DNA of 64,000 nt from Phytoseiulus persimilis (lineage: Eukaryota > Arthropoda > Arachnida > Mesostigmata > Phytoseiidae): NCBI GenBank assembly GCA_037576195.1, contig CM075103.1, forward strand, positions 23,002,001 to 23,066,000, given 5' to 3'. Below are positions 38,975-49,251 of this stretch, in pieces. How positions within the stretch are numbered: the first letter of the stretch is position 1; each line of letters begins with the position of its first letter. The translations under genes were made by a program, and so were the position numbers. The notes under the pieces are model-generated. The model ran no database searches and had not been told where the DNA came from. It saw only the letters and a program-made list of their open reading frames with translations.

Positions 38975-39427
38975 ATGGCTGGCGCGAGGATACACAAACT
39001 CGGAACTATTTTTTCGAGGACACAAGGCCTGCTGAAGTCAGGTGCTACGGCGTGGGAAAACCGACCTATTTGGTATGACATTTACGAGGCCTTCCCCCCA
39101 CTGCAAGAGCCGTCGTATTTCCGAGAGCCCCCGGCGGATCTCACGGTTCGAGAGATATTCTACAGGTTGGTACGACGCAGAGCTGTTTCAAGCGTCCTGT
39201 CTGCTACTGTGGTCGCTGACCTCAAGAGTAGGGGCACTCCAAAATTGTCGAGCTCAATTCGGTATTTCTCTTCCAGGGAGGACATCCTCCGTGCCCAGTT
39301 CGCTGAGAAGTACGGCAAGAGCACAATACCGTTAAATATAGATTCCACGACGTATGAGCTTCCTGAGCGTGACCCGTCAGGTCCTGGGGTGAACAGCAGC
39401 AAGAATCAGCAGCGGAATGTCTCTTAA
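38975..39427 (+). CDS. MRPS23: small ribosomal subunit protein mS23, mitochondrial
   Basis: Two exons, 38975-39165 and 39277-39427, splice in phase (AG|G) to 113 residues. The start MAGARIHKLGTIFSRTQGL and the motif WYDIYEAFPP (about 33-42) match mS23, as does the junction peptide EIFYREDILRAQF, where family members keep an unbroken (E)D-R-I-R-AxF helix. This junction match is strong evidence for the splice. mS23 is a structural protein of the 28S mitoribosome subunit. It is shorter than the human protein, lacking most of the C-terminal third, but AATAAA 23 bases after the stop supports the end. The 111-base intron is a multiple of three with no in-frame stop, so an unspliced message would encode 150 residues. 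It converges on another gene at 39529. Confidence 0.9.
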   Translation: MAGARIHKLGTIFSRTQGLLKSGATAWENRPIWYDIYEAFPPLQEPSYFREPPADLTVREIFYRLVRRRAVSSVLSATVVADLKSRGTPKLSSSIRYFSSREDILRAQFAEKYGKSTIPLNIDSTTYELPERDPSGPGVNSSKNQQRNVS

Positions 39428-39449
39428 CGTATAGGCCGACATTCATAAC

Positions 39450-39455
39450 AATAAA
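39450..39455 (+). terminator. poly(A) signal AATAAA for MRPS23
   Basis: 23 bases after the stop. Confidence 0.75.
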
Positions 39456-39499
39456 TTTCTAGAGTTCGCACCGTGTGGAACTCCTCGAGTCTTCCCTGC

Positions 39500-39505
39500 T
39501 TTATT
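39500..39505 (-). terminator. poly(A) signal (AATAAA on minus strand)
   Basis: 24 bases past the minus-strand stop at 39529-39531. It lies only 45 bases from the opposing MRPS23 signal. Confidence 0.55.
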
Positions 39506-39528
39506 CCATGTGCACGACCCCGCGAGGA

Positions 39529-39709
39529 TTAGATTGACTTCTTCATAGGCCTTGAGGCAGCCGAAACTTTCTTGCCGCTAGCGGAGACTGCGTCCATAAT
39601 TATACCAGAACAAGGCGGTGGATCATGAACTCCCTGAATGGCCTCTAATTGTCGCTCGGTTTCGGGCCAGAGCTCTGTCCACCCGGAGTAGGTCAGGATA
39701 GGATTCCAC
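39529..39709 (-). CDS. probable last exon of an unidentified gene
   Basis: A minus-strand frame is open from an AG acceptor at about 39709 (CTTCAAAG|GTGGAATC) to TAA at 39529-39531. It carries WNPILTYSGWTELWPETE early on and ends in the basic, Ser-rich tail SGKKVSAASRPMKKSI. AATAAA follows 24 bases later, matching the short 3' UTRs of its neighbours. The upstream exons must lie between here and MRPL13 at 40164 or beyond it. A 73-codon minus-strand frame at roughly 39695-39880 is one candidate, but I could not join it in phase. No family recognised. Confidence 0.35.
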
Positions 39710-40150
39710 CTTTGAAGATTCCCGCAGTACCCGCTACGGGAGCATGACGGCTCAGTCTAGCATTTGTCGAAATCGGGGCTGACTCCCGGGTTCGACCCCT
39801 GCGATTCCTCGCCGCCGTTGAACCAAAAGTTCGAGGTTTACAGCACGGATTCAGCCAATGATAAGGGATGCGGGTCTGGGCTACTCATAACTTGGTTCGG
39901 GCCCGGAATGGGCAGGCTCCAGCGTTATACGGAAAGAGCTGAGAATGAATTCTGGAAGTGATTTCTAGTTCGACTCGAATGTTTCGGGTCGTCTTCGAGA
40001 CTTTCATCCGTCGAAATCTGACGATCATCCGTCTGTTGCAATATCAGTGTTAGGGAAAAATTCCTCCTCGGGGTACAGTCAAGAGTATAGTTTTTTTGCA
40101 GACCATGTACACAATACGTGTATTAAGTGATAGACCTAATTCATATATCT

Positions 40151-40156
40151 TTTATT
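40151..40156 (-). terminator. poly(A) signal for MRPL13 (AATAAA on minus strand)
   Basis: Only seven bases past the MRPL13 stop, implying a very short 3' UTR. Confidence 0.75.
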
Positions 40157-40163
40157 CAATACT

Positions 40164-40861
40164 TCACAGGGTGTGGTCCTTCGGAAACTCGAAAAGTTTT
40201 GGGAATTTCGTACGCTCTTCCTCAGGAATTTCTTCAAGCTTCCTCGGCACTCTTCGTAACTGCCGCAGCTGTCTCGAGACATTCTCCATCTCTTTCGCTG
40301 GTACTTCATCGTCCGCGTACAGATGTAACCGAGCCATGTACAGCCTCCGAGTCAGAGTTCCAGGTAGTGCGCGGTATACTGCCTTTTCGAGAACCTTGGT
40401 CGGATTCTTATCGTGCAGCTCCCAGGCTGAGGTCCACGAAGCCCCGCCGGCGTAGTCGGTATGGTGGTAATACATTCTGCAGAAGGAAGCCCAAGCCTTT
40501 ATGCGAACCGAGAGAGGTTCATGTGCGAACAAGTTCTGAATACCGCTCTTCATCAGAGGGAGAGAGCTGAATGGACCTGGTGAGATGAACTCCAAAGAAT
40601 AACGTTTCCTACTCACCGGAATTTCCACTCATACCAGGGCATGGATATTTCTCTACAATTGATCACAACTACGTGGTCCCCAGAGTCGGTGCGCGCATGG
40701 AAGAGAGGTTTGTCTTTCCCTTGAAGCACGTCTGCGATCATCTCGGCAGATTGAAAGGGGTTCTGATGTTTGGCATCGAAAATAGCCCACTGTCGCGCGA
40801 ACGTTAGTTTATGGTCGGCGCTCGCCGAAACTGTCCGCAGAAGGAACGCAGTCAATCTCAT
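40164..40861 (-). CDS. MRPL13: large ribosomal subunit protein uL13m, mitochondrial
   Basis: Two coding exons, 40617-40861 and 40164-40476, join in phase (CG|A) through donor CCG|GTGAGT and acceptor TTCTGCAG to give 185 residues, close to the usual 178. Diagnostic motifs in order: FARQWAIFDAKHQNPF (about 22-37), GKDKPLFH, GDHVVVINCREI (about 61-72), YHHTDYAGGASW across the junction, and RLYMARLHLYADDEVP with VPRKLEEIPEEE near the C-terminus. All fit uL13m, which sits on the 39S mitoribosome subunit. The ATG at 40861 is the first plausible start and precedes a Leu/Arg/Ser-rich presequence (MRLTAFLLRTVSAS). The frame stays open upstream, so the extreme N-terminus is less sure. Confidence 0.93.
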
Positions 40862-43829
40862 GTTTGGGCTCCAGGCGACGTGTTCCCAGCACTCCGCTGC
40901 GTTCGAAAGGAAACTTCGACCCGGGCGATGGCTCGAGCCGCAACAACCAAAACAGGTCGCGCACAACAGTACTCGCGCTAACCGACGGAGCGCGTTCCGA
41001 GCAAGGATGCGCGGATGTCTGCTAGCAATGGCGCGAGAATTCGAATCGCGGAATTTTCGAACATCGCTTCGAACTTATCAGTGGTGCCCGCTGGATGTTG
41101 GAGTTCAAGGTGGAGAGCGCGTCCCGGATATAGTTGGACGCGCAGCGTGAGAATTTTGGACTCCCGATGTGCTAGACCGGACTGAAAAGCTCGTGGCTCA
41201 TGTCACATACGGCTAATGTTCTGAACTGTTCGGCTCTCCGTGGAAGGTTATCCCGTTTCGGTGAGCGTCGAACCGGTTCCCGGCCAAAAACGAGTGGGAA
41301 GCTCTCGAAATTCAACGAGAAGGACCACCTACAGAACTTCGCTTGCCCAGCTTCATCTCCCGATGCAAATCCATGCGTTTGGACTTCCCGTAACGTATCG
41401 ATTGTGAAGCGCGGCCCTCCGAACTTATGGTGATGTCCGTACTCCGGAACGAGAATTCGCCTCTCCATCGCTGAGTGAGGTACCGTGAGTTTATCCATCG
41501 CTCCCCCTGACCTCGAGAAGGTGACTTCCGTGAAGCGTGAACGATTCGCGCAGTTGTTCGCGGAGTCTCGTCGAGCTTTTCCCACCGCAAAAGGAGACGT
41601 AGAGCTCTAGGAGCCACCCGGGCCCCTGTGGCCGAAAGGATCGGATTCCCGATCTGGAGAGACTCCGGAAATCGTTTCCCAAGCTCAGTTTGCTACTTGA
41701 GGCATTAAAAATCGTCGGAAACCGCGCCTACGAAGGTCTGCCGTCGCCTGCGGCTTTGGAGCGTGGTACTCGCGTCAGAACGTAGTGGGTTCAGATTAGC
41801 ATTCATCACTGTCCAATGCGAGGGTGTTTTTTAAGTGGAGCGCCGCTGTATAAAAATCTTGGAAACTCGGAACGCAAGCATCGTCCGATACTTCCGCTAA
41901 GAATATCAACGCTCTAGCTGTCGTTGTCGAATGCTGAGTCCTGTCTGCTCGCAAAACCCAGAACCCTCAAGAACTTCGTTTGAATGCCCGCCAAAAAAGT
42001 CGAGGAGAATTTTCCCTAAATGAGTTCTGCCTTGGGGGACGGTTGCTCTTCGCTCGTAATCCTCGGAGCGGCCATATACAAGGCCCCTGAACGGAAAGGG
42101 AAGGCACTGAAGCCCTCTCAGGCGGGTTGAAGGAATCTGTTGGATTTCGGAAAGGTTGGATTACTAACGCTTGCCGTTTGTCCGATCTGTCTATCATCTG
42201 CGCAGTCGGTTTTTGTTCACTCCCCGTGCAAGGAGCGAGATCGATTTCGATACTTCGCGAAATTCTGCGTGCTCCTGAGCCAACACATCATTTCTGTGAG
42301 TCAAGGGGGACGATCCGATCGATTGGAAATTTGAGGTCTCTCATGAAGTTCATGTCTGATCGCGAGCCGAATCTGAACCGTGATATTGATGCAGTTGTTG
42401 ATCATTCGGGGATCATACTATACGGATTGATTGGATGAAAAAATGCCCCCGGACAATCTGATGAAGATTCTGAGCTGAGAGCTCCCAGTAAATCTCAGAA
42501 TCGCCGCGGAATTCTCCGATAACCATGACCTTCCGACGGGGAGGAAGGCGGCGGCTCTGGTTGCAGCATGCAGCTCCACGGAAAGTCGGACGATGATTCC
42601 GTCCGGGAGTTGCTCGGCTGCGGCGGTCGTGACATCCGCCGACGTCTTCGACAGCTTTCTTGAGGCGGCTTAATGAATCATCTCGGGTTGAAAGATGAAT
42701 TTTCCCTTCTTGTTTTGAGACATCCGCTTCGGTGGTAAGCTCACAAGGCCTCGGCGTCGGTCGTCTGTTCTTCGACGAAACGTCTCCAGGTAACCCTTAC
42801 CGGGGGAGTTTTCCCGCCCGAGTCAACGGTGAAGTGGGTTGGTCATCCGTCCACGGAATCTCGATAGCTGTTGAGCTGTGTAGTGGATACTCGCGAAGTG
42901 GTAGATTGAGGACGGCTAGAGACAAACGGCGTCCAGGGCAGGCTGGCTCTCGATACGTGCTCTCGACGATACAAACAATCGGCCAGCTCGAGCGGGCTAT
43001 CGAGTTTCCGATCCTCCGAGGGGAACGTTTCCGACATCGATCGCCGACTCGTCGGTCCGATTCCTGGCCGTCAGAGCCTAGCGCAAAAGCCGATTTACCA
43101 CCGTTCTTCCCTCTACCAACCAGATGGGGAGAACGGATGAACCGTTCGCGGAAGTCAATCAGGAGCTCTGTGAGCGGAGCGTCCCGCGCGAACCGTCCAC
43201 TCACCGCTTCAGGAGCCACCCACGCGAGACCGAGAAGATCACGGTCTCTCGAATGCGACCGATGTAGAAAGCAGATGGAATCGTTGCGTGCACTTTGTCT
43301 TCTCCGGAGTGTCGATCGAGCACAGCGGTTGGGGCCGACGCTGCTCAAGTACCTTCAAACCGCCACGGTGTATCCCTTTGACGGAGCGGATCGAACCGGT
43401 TCTACATTGTCCTAGGCACACTTGCACGCTGTTTCTACTTTTACTGAAGGAGCTTCATCTCCTTCAGTCAAGGAGATCCCCTCAAACCGCTCTCGATCAA
43501 AGTGTTCACAACCCACGAGTGCCATTCATTGCGACATGCGATTTAATCCTCCGCTCAGGCAACCGAAGAGCTGCGGAATCCAAGCATCTCAGCTCCTTTT
43601 GATCACCCGTCCGAACTGGCCGCTCTCGGAACTTTCTTGAAGCACTGGAGGAGCTGAACCGTCCAAGCGCTCGATTCTGGGACGCCTGTTGACCTGCTTC
43701 TTCAGTCTGCGGTTTCGAGTTCGAATCGATTCACTTCGCCGGCGGAGGCGTCGCTTAGAGCTCAAAGTCTGAGTGTTTCACTTTGATGGGGTACTTTAAT
43801 CGGCTCCACTCTCCACTCGTCTGCTTGCT
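40862..43829. other. intergenic with one long open frame of unknown status
   Basis: The plus-strand frame 42732-43415 is open for 227 codons, unusually long for chance, but lacks an ATG near its start. It overlaps a 183-codon minus-strand frame. Neither has a recognisable domain. The span is Arg/Ser-codon and CG-rich, which lowers stop frequency. A perfect hairpin lies at 43443-43468. Confidence 0.35.
43443..43468. repeat. perfect 10-bp hairpin
   Basis: ACTGAAGGAG and its exact complement CTCCTTCAGT flank a six-base loop, about 360 bases upstream of the PPCS promoter. Function unknown. Confidence 0.6.
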
Positions 43830-43836
43830 TATAAAG
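43830..43836 (+). promoter_or_regulatory. TATA box (TATAAAG), probable PPCS promoter
   Basis: It lies 219 bases before the PPCS ATG. A transcript from here would include a 28-codon upstream ATG frame (43899-43985) unless that part is removed. A consensus acceptor (TTGCTTCCAG) ends at 44040, nine bases before the PPCS ATG, so a 5' UTR intron is likely. Confidence 0.45.
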
Positions 43837-44048
43837 CGGTCGCCGCGCCGCGACCATCAGATTTTCGATCGTCCGTTCGTATCGATCACAGCTTCCACGA
43901 TGGGGTTGCTGCGCGATGCTGAGGCCGACATGATGAGTGCGTTCCGCCGAAAATTCCGCCCGCCCGCTACACGTGACCGATTCTGAGAATAACGGTGATT
44001 CCGGAGCTCCCTGCTCCGCTAAAGTCTCGTTTGCTTCCAGGTCCGACA

Positions 44049-44984
44049 ATGGCGGAGTGCTCCGAGTTCTTCGTGAAGAACAAGCCGTGCGCAGGCTTCG
44101 AGGAACGCTCGCAGAAAGTGAAGGATTTCTGCGATTTCCACCTGGCGAAAGCTTCGAAGGTTGTTCTGGTCACAGCGGGAGGCACCACGGTACCGTTGGA
44201 GCAGAACACGGTCCGGTTCGTCGACAATTTCAGTCTCGGTAACCGAGGCGCCGCAAGCGCCGAGTACTTCCTCGACGCAGGCTACGCTGTGATCTACATG
44301 CACAGACAGAATTCGTTAGAGCCGTACTCGCGCAACATCCACGACAACGTACTCGATCTGTTCAGCTCGAAGGACGGAGTTCTGGAAATTTCGAACAAAG
44401 TCCGCGGTCTTCTTGAGAGCCAGGTGTCCCGCTACGAGGCCGCTCGAGCGGACAACCGACTGCTGAAAGTATCTTTCACAACCGTGGCGGACTATCTCTT
44501 CCTTCTGAGAGCGACCGCGCAACATATGGAACCCTTGGGAGACCGCGCGATGCTGTATCTGGCGGCGGCCGTCAGCGACTTCTACGTTTTACCGGAGAAG
44601 ATGTCCGAGCACAAGATCAGCTCCGACACTCAACTCTCGCTCACGTTCCATCTCGTGCCGAAAATCCTCAAGCCGTTGGTGTTCTACTGGGTTCCGAGGG
44701 CTTTCGTGATCTCGTTCAAGCTGGAAACCAACGAGAAAATTCTCCTGGACAAAGCCCGCGCGGCGCTGGACAACTACAAACACCATTGGGTGATCGCCAA
44801 CGATTTGAACACGAGGAAGGAGAAGGTCATCCTAGTCAGCAAAAGTGAGCGCGAAGACATCCAGATGAGTCCTGAACAGCTCAACGGGGGCATCGAAATT
44901 GAACAGAGGATCGTCGCCCGACTCAGCAAACTTCACGACGCCTTCCTGAACACCAAGAAGGACGCCGCTGCCGAGAGACTTTGA
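44049..44984 (+). CDS. PPCS: phosphopantothenate-cysteine ligase
   Basis: One coding exon from the ATG at 44049 encodes 311 residues, the same length as human PPCS. The enzyme joins 4'-phosphopantothenate to cysteine with a nucleotide triphosphate, the second step of coenzyme A synthesis, in the cytosol. Family motifs are in order: [13 protein letters not shown] (about 38-50), [20 protein letters not shown] (about 54-73), [31 protein letters not shown] (the CoaB-type catalytic block), SFKLETN, and GIEIEQRIV near the end. The frame is open 18 codons upstream but without another ATG. An acceptor nine bases before the ATG indicates that the coding part begins right after a 5' UTR intron. I see no clean AATAAA close behind the stop. 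Confidence 0.95.
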   Translation: MAECSEFFVKNKPCAGFEERSQKVKDFCDFHLAKASKVVLVTAGGTTVPLEQNTVRFVDNFSLGNRGAASAEYFLDAGYAVIYMHRQNSLEPYSRNIHDNVLDLFSSKDGVLEISNKVRGLLESQVSRYEAARADNRLLKVSFTTVADYLFLLRATAQHMEPLGDRAMLYLAAAVSDFYVLPEKMSEHKISSDTQLSLTFHLVPKILKPLVFYWVPRAFVISFKLETNEKILLDKARAALDNYKHHWVIANDLNTRKEKVILVSKSEREDIQMSPEQLNGGIEIEQRIVARLSKLHDAFLNTKKDAAAERL

Positions 44985-45436
44985 GTCCGTCCGTGATTCC
45001 GTGAATGCTCTCAGAAGATCGGAGGCGTGATTTTGTGCAATTAAGGTCAGGTACCTCGACCTGATTTGACGACTGTGGAGTTTCCTGAAGTCTACGCGGG
45101 TCTCGGAAGACGAGATACTCTTCGGAAGCACTGCGTTTCGGGAAGAATAGTGGACGGATCATGAGCATATCAGCATCGTACCACCTTCCTTCATCTCTCG
45201 GACGCAGAACAGTGAGACATTGATATGCAAAACGTTGTGTATGTACTTTGTCGATATTTTGCCGTATTTAATTTCCAGGAGGCCATTTGGTTTCTGTTTA
45301 TACAGGAAAATTGGGACTTCGGTCGTTTCCCCGGAAGCGATGCGTATAAATTGACGCTAACATTATTGTGTGATAAATTCATTCCTACCGTAAGAAATGA
45401 GGTGAAATCATTATTTTTCCGTTCTCAATCACCCGA

Positions 45437-45706
45437 CTAATGAGAACTCTTCCAACAATCGTTGGGACACGATAGCCTCCTTCGAGCGGAATGCCATTCA
45501 ACGCTGACCGATCGTGATGTTGGGAGCGAGCTCTCAGAAGATGGTTCAGGTGCGAACTCGGCAGATTGCTTGTTCTTCTGTGCATGATAGCGCGTGCTGT
45601 GTTGACTCAGTGAAATTGCATTTGGAGTGGACAGTGCTCTTTGAATGAGCTCCGATATCTGAGTGCTCGCGGTGACCGATCCTCCGGCGAATCCTCCGGA
45701 GGACAT
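45437..45706 (-). CDS. hypothetical 89-residue protein
   Basis: Starts at a true ATG (45706) with MSSGGFAGGSVTASTQISEL and ends at 45437. Ser-rich, with no hydrophobic segment and no motif I recognise. No TATA box or poly(A) signal is close, and a plus-strand frame (45225-45440) abuts it. It may be a chance frame. Confidence 0.2.
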   Translation of the reverse strand: MSSGGFAGGSVTASTQISELIQRALSTPNAISLSQHSTRYHAQKNKQSAEFAPEPSSESSLPTSRSVSVEWHSARRRLSCPNDCWKSSH

Positions 45707-46230
45707 GATTTGTTTCGTAGAAAGGATAGTTTTTGGATTCGCACAAAAAATGCGCCAAACTCGATCTCTTCACACGTTTTTATTGTAACTTGACCAGCGC
45801 TCCCCGAGGCTCAGAATACCGGTCTCTCAAGAGCGCTCACCGAGCTGATCGCCCCTTGTGATAGCGCTCGTTGGAGGCTCCTGATTCAATTTTTCGAAGT
45901 TCCCTCAATAAGCTTCGAGTTCAGAGGGCAACGTACAGCGGAACCTCGCGAAATTTGGAATGACAAATGGTCCGGATCCCAGAGGTTCGATCCCAGAACA
46001 CTCTAAACCGACCTCCGGGCTCCACACCAGGCTTCGCACGAGCCCGCTCTTTCAGGAGCGCAAGGCCGCGGTCTTTGAATCTTGCGCAAGCAAGGCGGTC
46101 CCAATACCGCGATCTTGTAGAGCGCGAACTTGCGGGCTCCGCTGCGGGCTCGGTGAAGCTTGCCCCAGCAAACTTGACCGTCACCGATAGTTAGCGAAGC
46201 TCTATAATAGTTTTAGTAATGATAGTTAAT

Positions 46231-46273
46231 CCGCGGGCTCCTGCGGTTCAAGCGCGCGGGTTTGAGCCCGCGG
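46231..46273. repeat. GC-rich inverted repeat
   Basis: CCGCGGGCTC at 46231-46240 and its exact complement GAGCCCGCGG at 46264-46273 enclose 23 bases. Related GCGGGCTC and GCGGTCC words recur from about 46065 to 46320, giving a patch far richer in GC than its surroundings. Confidence 0.65.
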
Positions 46274-46511
46274 TCCTGACGCAGAAGTTGCGGGGGCCCG
46301 CGGGCTTGCGGTCCTGGAAACGTGGGCTTCCGAACGAAGTCGTGTCAACACGCGAGCAGATCAACATACCTGGAGCGGGAAAATGAGGCCGCTCAAGTGT
46401 TCGTCTCAATCATCAATCTGAAAGGAAGTTCTCTGTCCAGCATTCGCGCGGCAACTTCCAGGAGGTGACTGGGTTCAGGGCTCAAACTCGAGAGCAAGCA
46501 AGCGATTTTCG

Positions 46512-46916
46512 ATGACAGACAGGCGCGAGCGGTGTTCGATTCCCAGAAACTTCCGGTCGGTTCCGTTAAGTCGGTCAGATCCTCCCTCGACCCCGATAGA
46601 GACTCTAGCGAATGGTATGGACGACTCTGAACGAGATCTCCCGAATCATACCGCTCACTCCACAGGGAGCCCCGTCATGGAGGTGAACGGGAAAAGAACG
46701 GTCCACTGTTCCCCTCTGCCAAACTCCGTTTGTAATCTGAAAAAGTGGCAAGCCTCGTTGTCTTCCGAGAGAGCACCATCGAGCCCAGAGAAGAGCTCGG
46801 ATGAGAGGCAAATTCTCAAGGAGTGGCTTTTGAGACACACGAATAGAATCAGCGGTTTCGCCCTCGATGAACCGGTCACGCGCGCTCATCTTTACCAAAT
46901 GCTCAGGGGTAAATAG
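46512..46916 (+). CDS. hypothetical 134-residue protein
   Basis: Starts at a true ATG (46512). The product is hydrophilic, with a Ser/Pro/Glu-rich centre (SSERAPSSPEKSSDERQ) and a C-terminal segment ILKEWLLRHTNRISGF that could be helical. No family recognised and no promoter or poly(A) signal seen nearby. Coding status is uncertain. Confidence 0.22.
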   Translation: MTDRRERCSIPRNFRSVPLSRSDPPSTPIETLANGMDDSERDLPNHTAHSTGSPVMEVNGKRTVHCSPLPNSVCNLKKWQASLSSERAPSSPEKSSDERQILKEWLLRHTNRISGFALDEPVTRAHLYQMLRGK

Positions 46917-48032
46917 TCCCTCTCGGTCACACGGGAAAACAATAACCAAGGATTGGCTCGTTCTGATGCTGCCTACGGTGTTCTCCGATTCAGTTCTTGG
47001 TCTTCGATTGTGTCGTCCAGCGGCCCGATGAGAGCGACCTCAGCGACATCGCTGTATGAAGACAGCAGCAAGATACGACGGGATGTCTCACTTCTGGGCA
47101 TTTCAACAGGACATCATGCCAATTTGAAGTTGTCGCGCACCTTTGCCGATCGAAGTAATAATTTTTCTTCAAGGAATCCGATCTTTCCGGGAAGCGCTGG
47201 ATGAAATTGACAATCGAATTATTTTCAATTGCTCCCGAGAACGCTTCTCGGGTGTGTTCGCCCGTATTCAGCCGTCAATAAGGAACTAGATCTCACATAT
47301 ATCGAGGGTTCGATTCCTTCGGATCCCTGGATGATTCGAGGGCTCTTTCGGAGCGACCTCACTTTCACCGAATCCGTACGAGCAGATTAGAACCTCGTCA
47401 TTGGTGAGGAGTTCGACTCTGAAGAAGAGTCGATTCGCGAAGCTGATGAACAGACTGCCGGAAGAGTCTTCGAAGATATCACAGAAGGGGCAAGTGCGGA
47501 AGTCATTGACCAGGAGACTCTTCAAGCATTGGCCGTTTCAATGAGCCTCCTTAGCGAGGCGATGTCCTCCCCCGCGCCCCATTTTTCCAAAACTCCGTCT
47601 CGATTTCTCCTAATTTCGACCACAGTCCATCGCGGAAAGCCTTGGTGAATGTCCACTTACCCGAGATAGCACCCACAACCATATCGGAATGATCCTCGTC
47701 GAAAGACTTAAAAACTGGTCAACACAACATGAGTGTTTAAGGGCTCCTTCAGTTTCCGGTGAATTTCTGATTCGATATCCTCATATCGTATACCTCCCCT
47801 GGATCCTAAGTCGGACAGACTTGACTGTGGATGCTACGAAATCTTTCCCTCGTTCAGAATAATTTTTACTCGGCAATCAGCAGCTTCCCTTGGGAGCAAT
47901 GAAAGTTTCAAGCTCCACATCCGCTCTCAGCAGTAAGTATCCGATTGCGATTGAGAGCCGGCCTCCTAATAAGTGATTTCATTCCAAAGTAATCTTCTAT
48001 CTGATCTGTGATAATACGTAATTAACCCTCAC

Positions 48033-48926
48033 CTCATCCCTGAGTTCCTGAGGAGGAAGAATAGAGTTCAGAGTTCGATCCCTCGTTGCCTGATTACGTA
48101 TCGACCACTGCACATCTGTACTGAGGTTGAACAAGATTTTTCCTGTCTCACATCCATCGACGTCATCCCCATATTCCCCTCTCACCGTAATTCGTCGCCT
48201 GGGAGAGTTCTCTTCCTACCGTCGGATCAAAACCGCTGGTTCAGATTCCTATGGACTATCATGGAACCATCTGGAGGGATTGACCGCTTCTGGCCCCCAA
48301 ACCTGAGTTGCGACTCCTATTTCACGCTGGTGAGTTGGAGGCGGAACGCCACGCGCTACGGAGCCACATCATATTTCGGCTTACCAGAGTAACACAGATT
48401 CCTAAAGATGCGGGTGCTCAGTGAAGAGAGCGGAATCTCATCCTCGATTAACGTTTCATGCTATCTTAACGTGAATGAGGTCATCTCGACGACGATTCCG
48501 AGTAGCCACGAGCGATACTCGATTGAAACCTTCACCTGAAGGTCTCTCGAGTGTTGTTGTAGTCAAGAGCTGTTGTCGTTGGACTCTGTGACGGAAACAT
48601 GACGTCCCGTATTCGTCAACATCTCGGACGAGTTTTTCCAAAACCGGGGCCGGGGGAGGTGAGGCAGGCGGGGGAGGGCCACCACCGCACGAGCCGCTGC
48701 TGGATGACAAGCCCTCGATTATTACACCGACATCATCGTCTTCGCTCGAATCAGTGAAATCGAAGTCGTTGATGAATAACGGTCTCCTAAGAGTTTCCAC
48801 GAAGTTTTGTCACTGCACAGGACTGCCGGACTTCCAGATCATGTCTTGCAGGATGTTATCGTGATCAATGCCGTTGAACTTCTGGAGATTGCTTGGGAAT
48901 CGGGGCTCTCGAGTAAGTAGAGATCA
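48033..48926 (-). pseudogene. candidate exons or decayed gene, unidentified
   Basis: A minus-strand frame runs from 48926 to 48456 broken by a single TGA (48810-48812). Before the break it carries FNGIDHDNILQDMIWKSGS. After it come an acidic block (FDFTDSSEDDDVGVI) and a Pro-rich segment, then a perfect donor (CAG|GTGAAG at 48536). A second possible exon, 48033-48198, has acceptor CTCTCCCAG and donor GAG|GTGAGG and carries LNSILPPQELRDE at its end. The phases do not join cleanly, and no intron fits around the TGA. It could be a pseudogene, a gene with readthrough or a sequencing difference, or chance. Confidence 0.22.
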
Positions 48927-49178
48927 CGGGAAGTCACAGCGGCTCCCGATGCATAGCATCGTACTTCATGGTTCTCGATGGACCATCAAGGAGGGTGATT
49001 AGACAGATCGGAACTTCCACTAGGAGAGCAGCCGGAAGCAATAGTGTTGAGACGAGAGCTTCTCGACCCGCGCTGGGAGAAATCCAGCCGACAAGCATGA
49101 GACGTTATCCAGTATATGTCCGAAAAATTGAGCTCAGAGCGATACAGGATTGAATTTCAGAGAAAACGGCATATATAA

Positions 49179-49184
49179 TTTATT
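49179..49184 (-). terminator. poly(A) signal for ANAPC4 (AATAAA on minus strand)
   Basis: 67 bases past the ANAPC4 stop. Confidence 0.7.
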
Positions 49185-49251
49185 AGAAACTCATCGAACC
49201 GCCGACTTCGCGGGAGATCACATTCCACGATTCCTCAAGTCCAGTTGTTGC

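Larger units (their letters stand above)
44985..49178. other. stretch with candidate small genes, none identified
   Basis: Between PPCS and ANAPC4 there is no recognisable family, but several frames look more protein-like than chance: 45437-45706 (minus), 46512-46916 (plus), a plus-strand acidic frame at about 47391-47646 interrupted upstream by TAG, and candidate exons at 48033-48926 (minus). A GC-rich palindromic patch lies at about 46230-46320. The mixture suggests either fast-evolving small genes or decayed ones. Confidence 0.4.

Noticed and set aside
39721-39815. GGTTCGAC word suggesting a tRNA T-arm
   Set aside because: The flanking bases form only four of five T-stem pairs, and no acceptor stem or D-arm can be placed upstream.
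45980-45995. GGTTCGATCCC resembling a tRNA B box
   Set aside because: No A box or cloverleaf within 100 bases upstream.
48033-48198. LNSILPPQELRDE resembling the axonemal dynein light chain DNALI1 (LNAILPPREW)
   Set aside because: Only one short peptide matches, and the conserved DNALI1 helices are absent downstream.
48456-48926. Possible MYC homologue
   Set aside because: The box II likeness (ILQD..W) is four residues long and no basic helix-loop-helix zipper is present in the following 800 bases in any frame.
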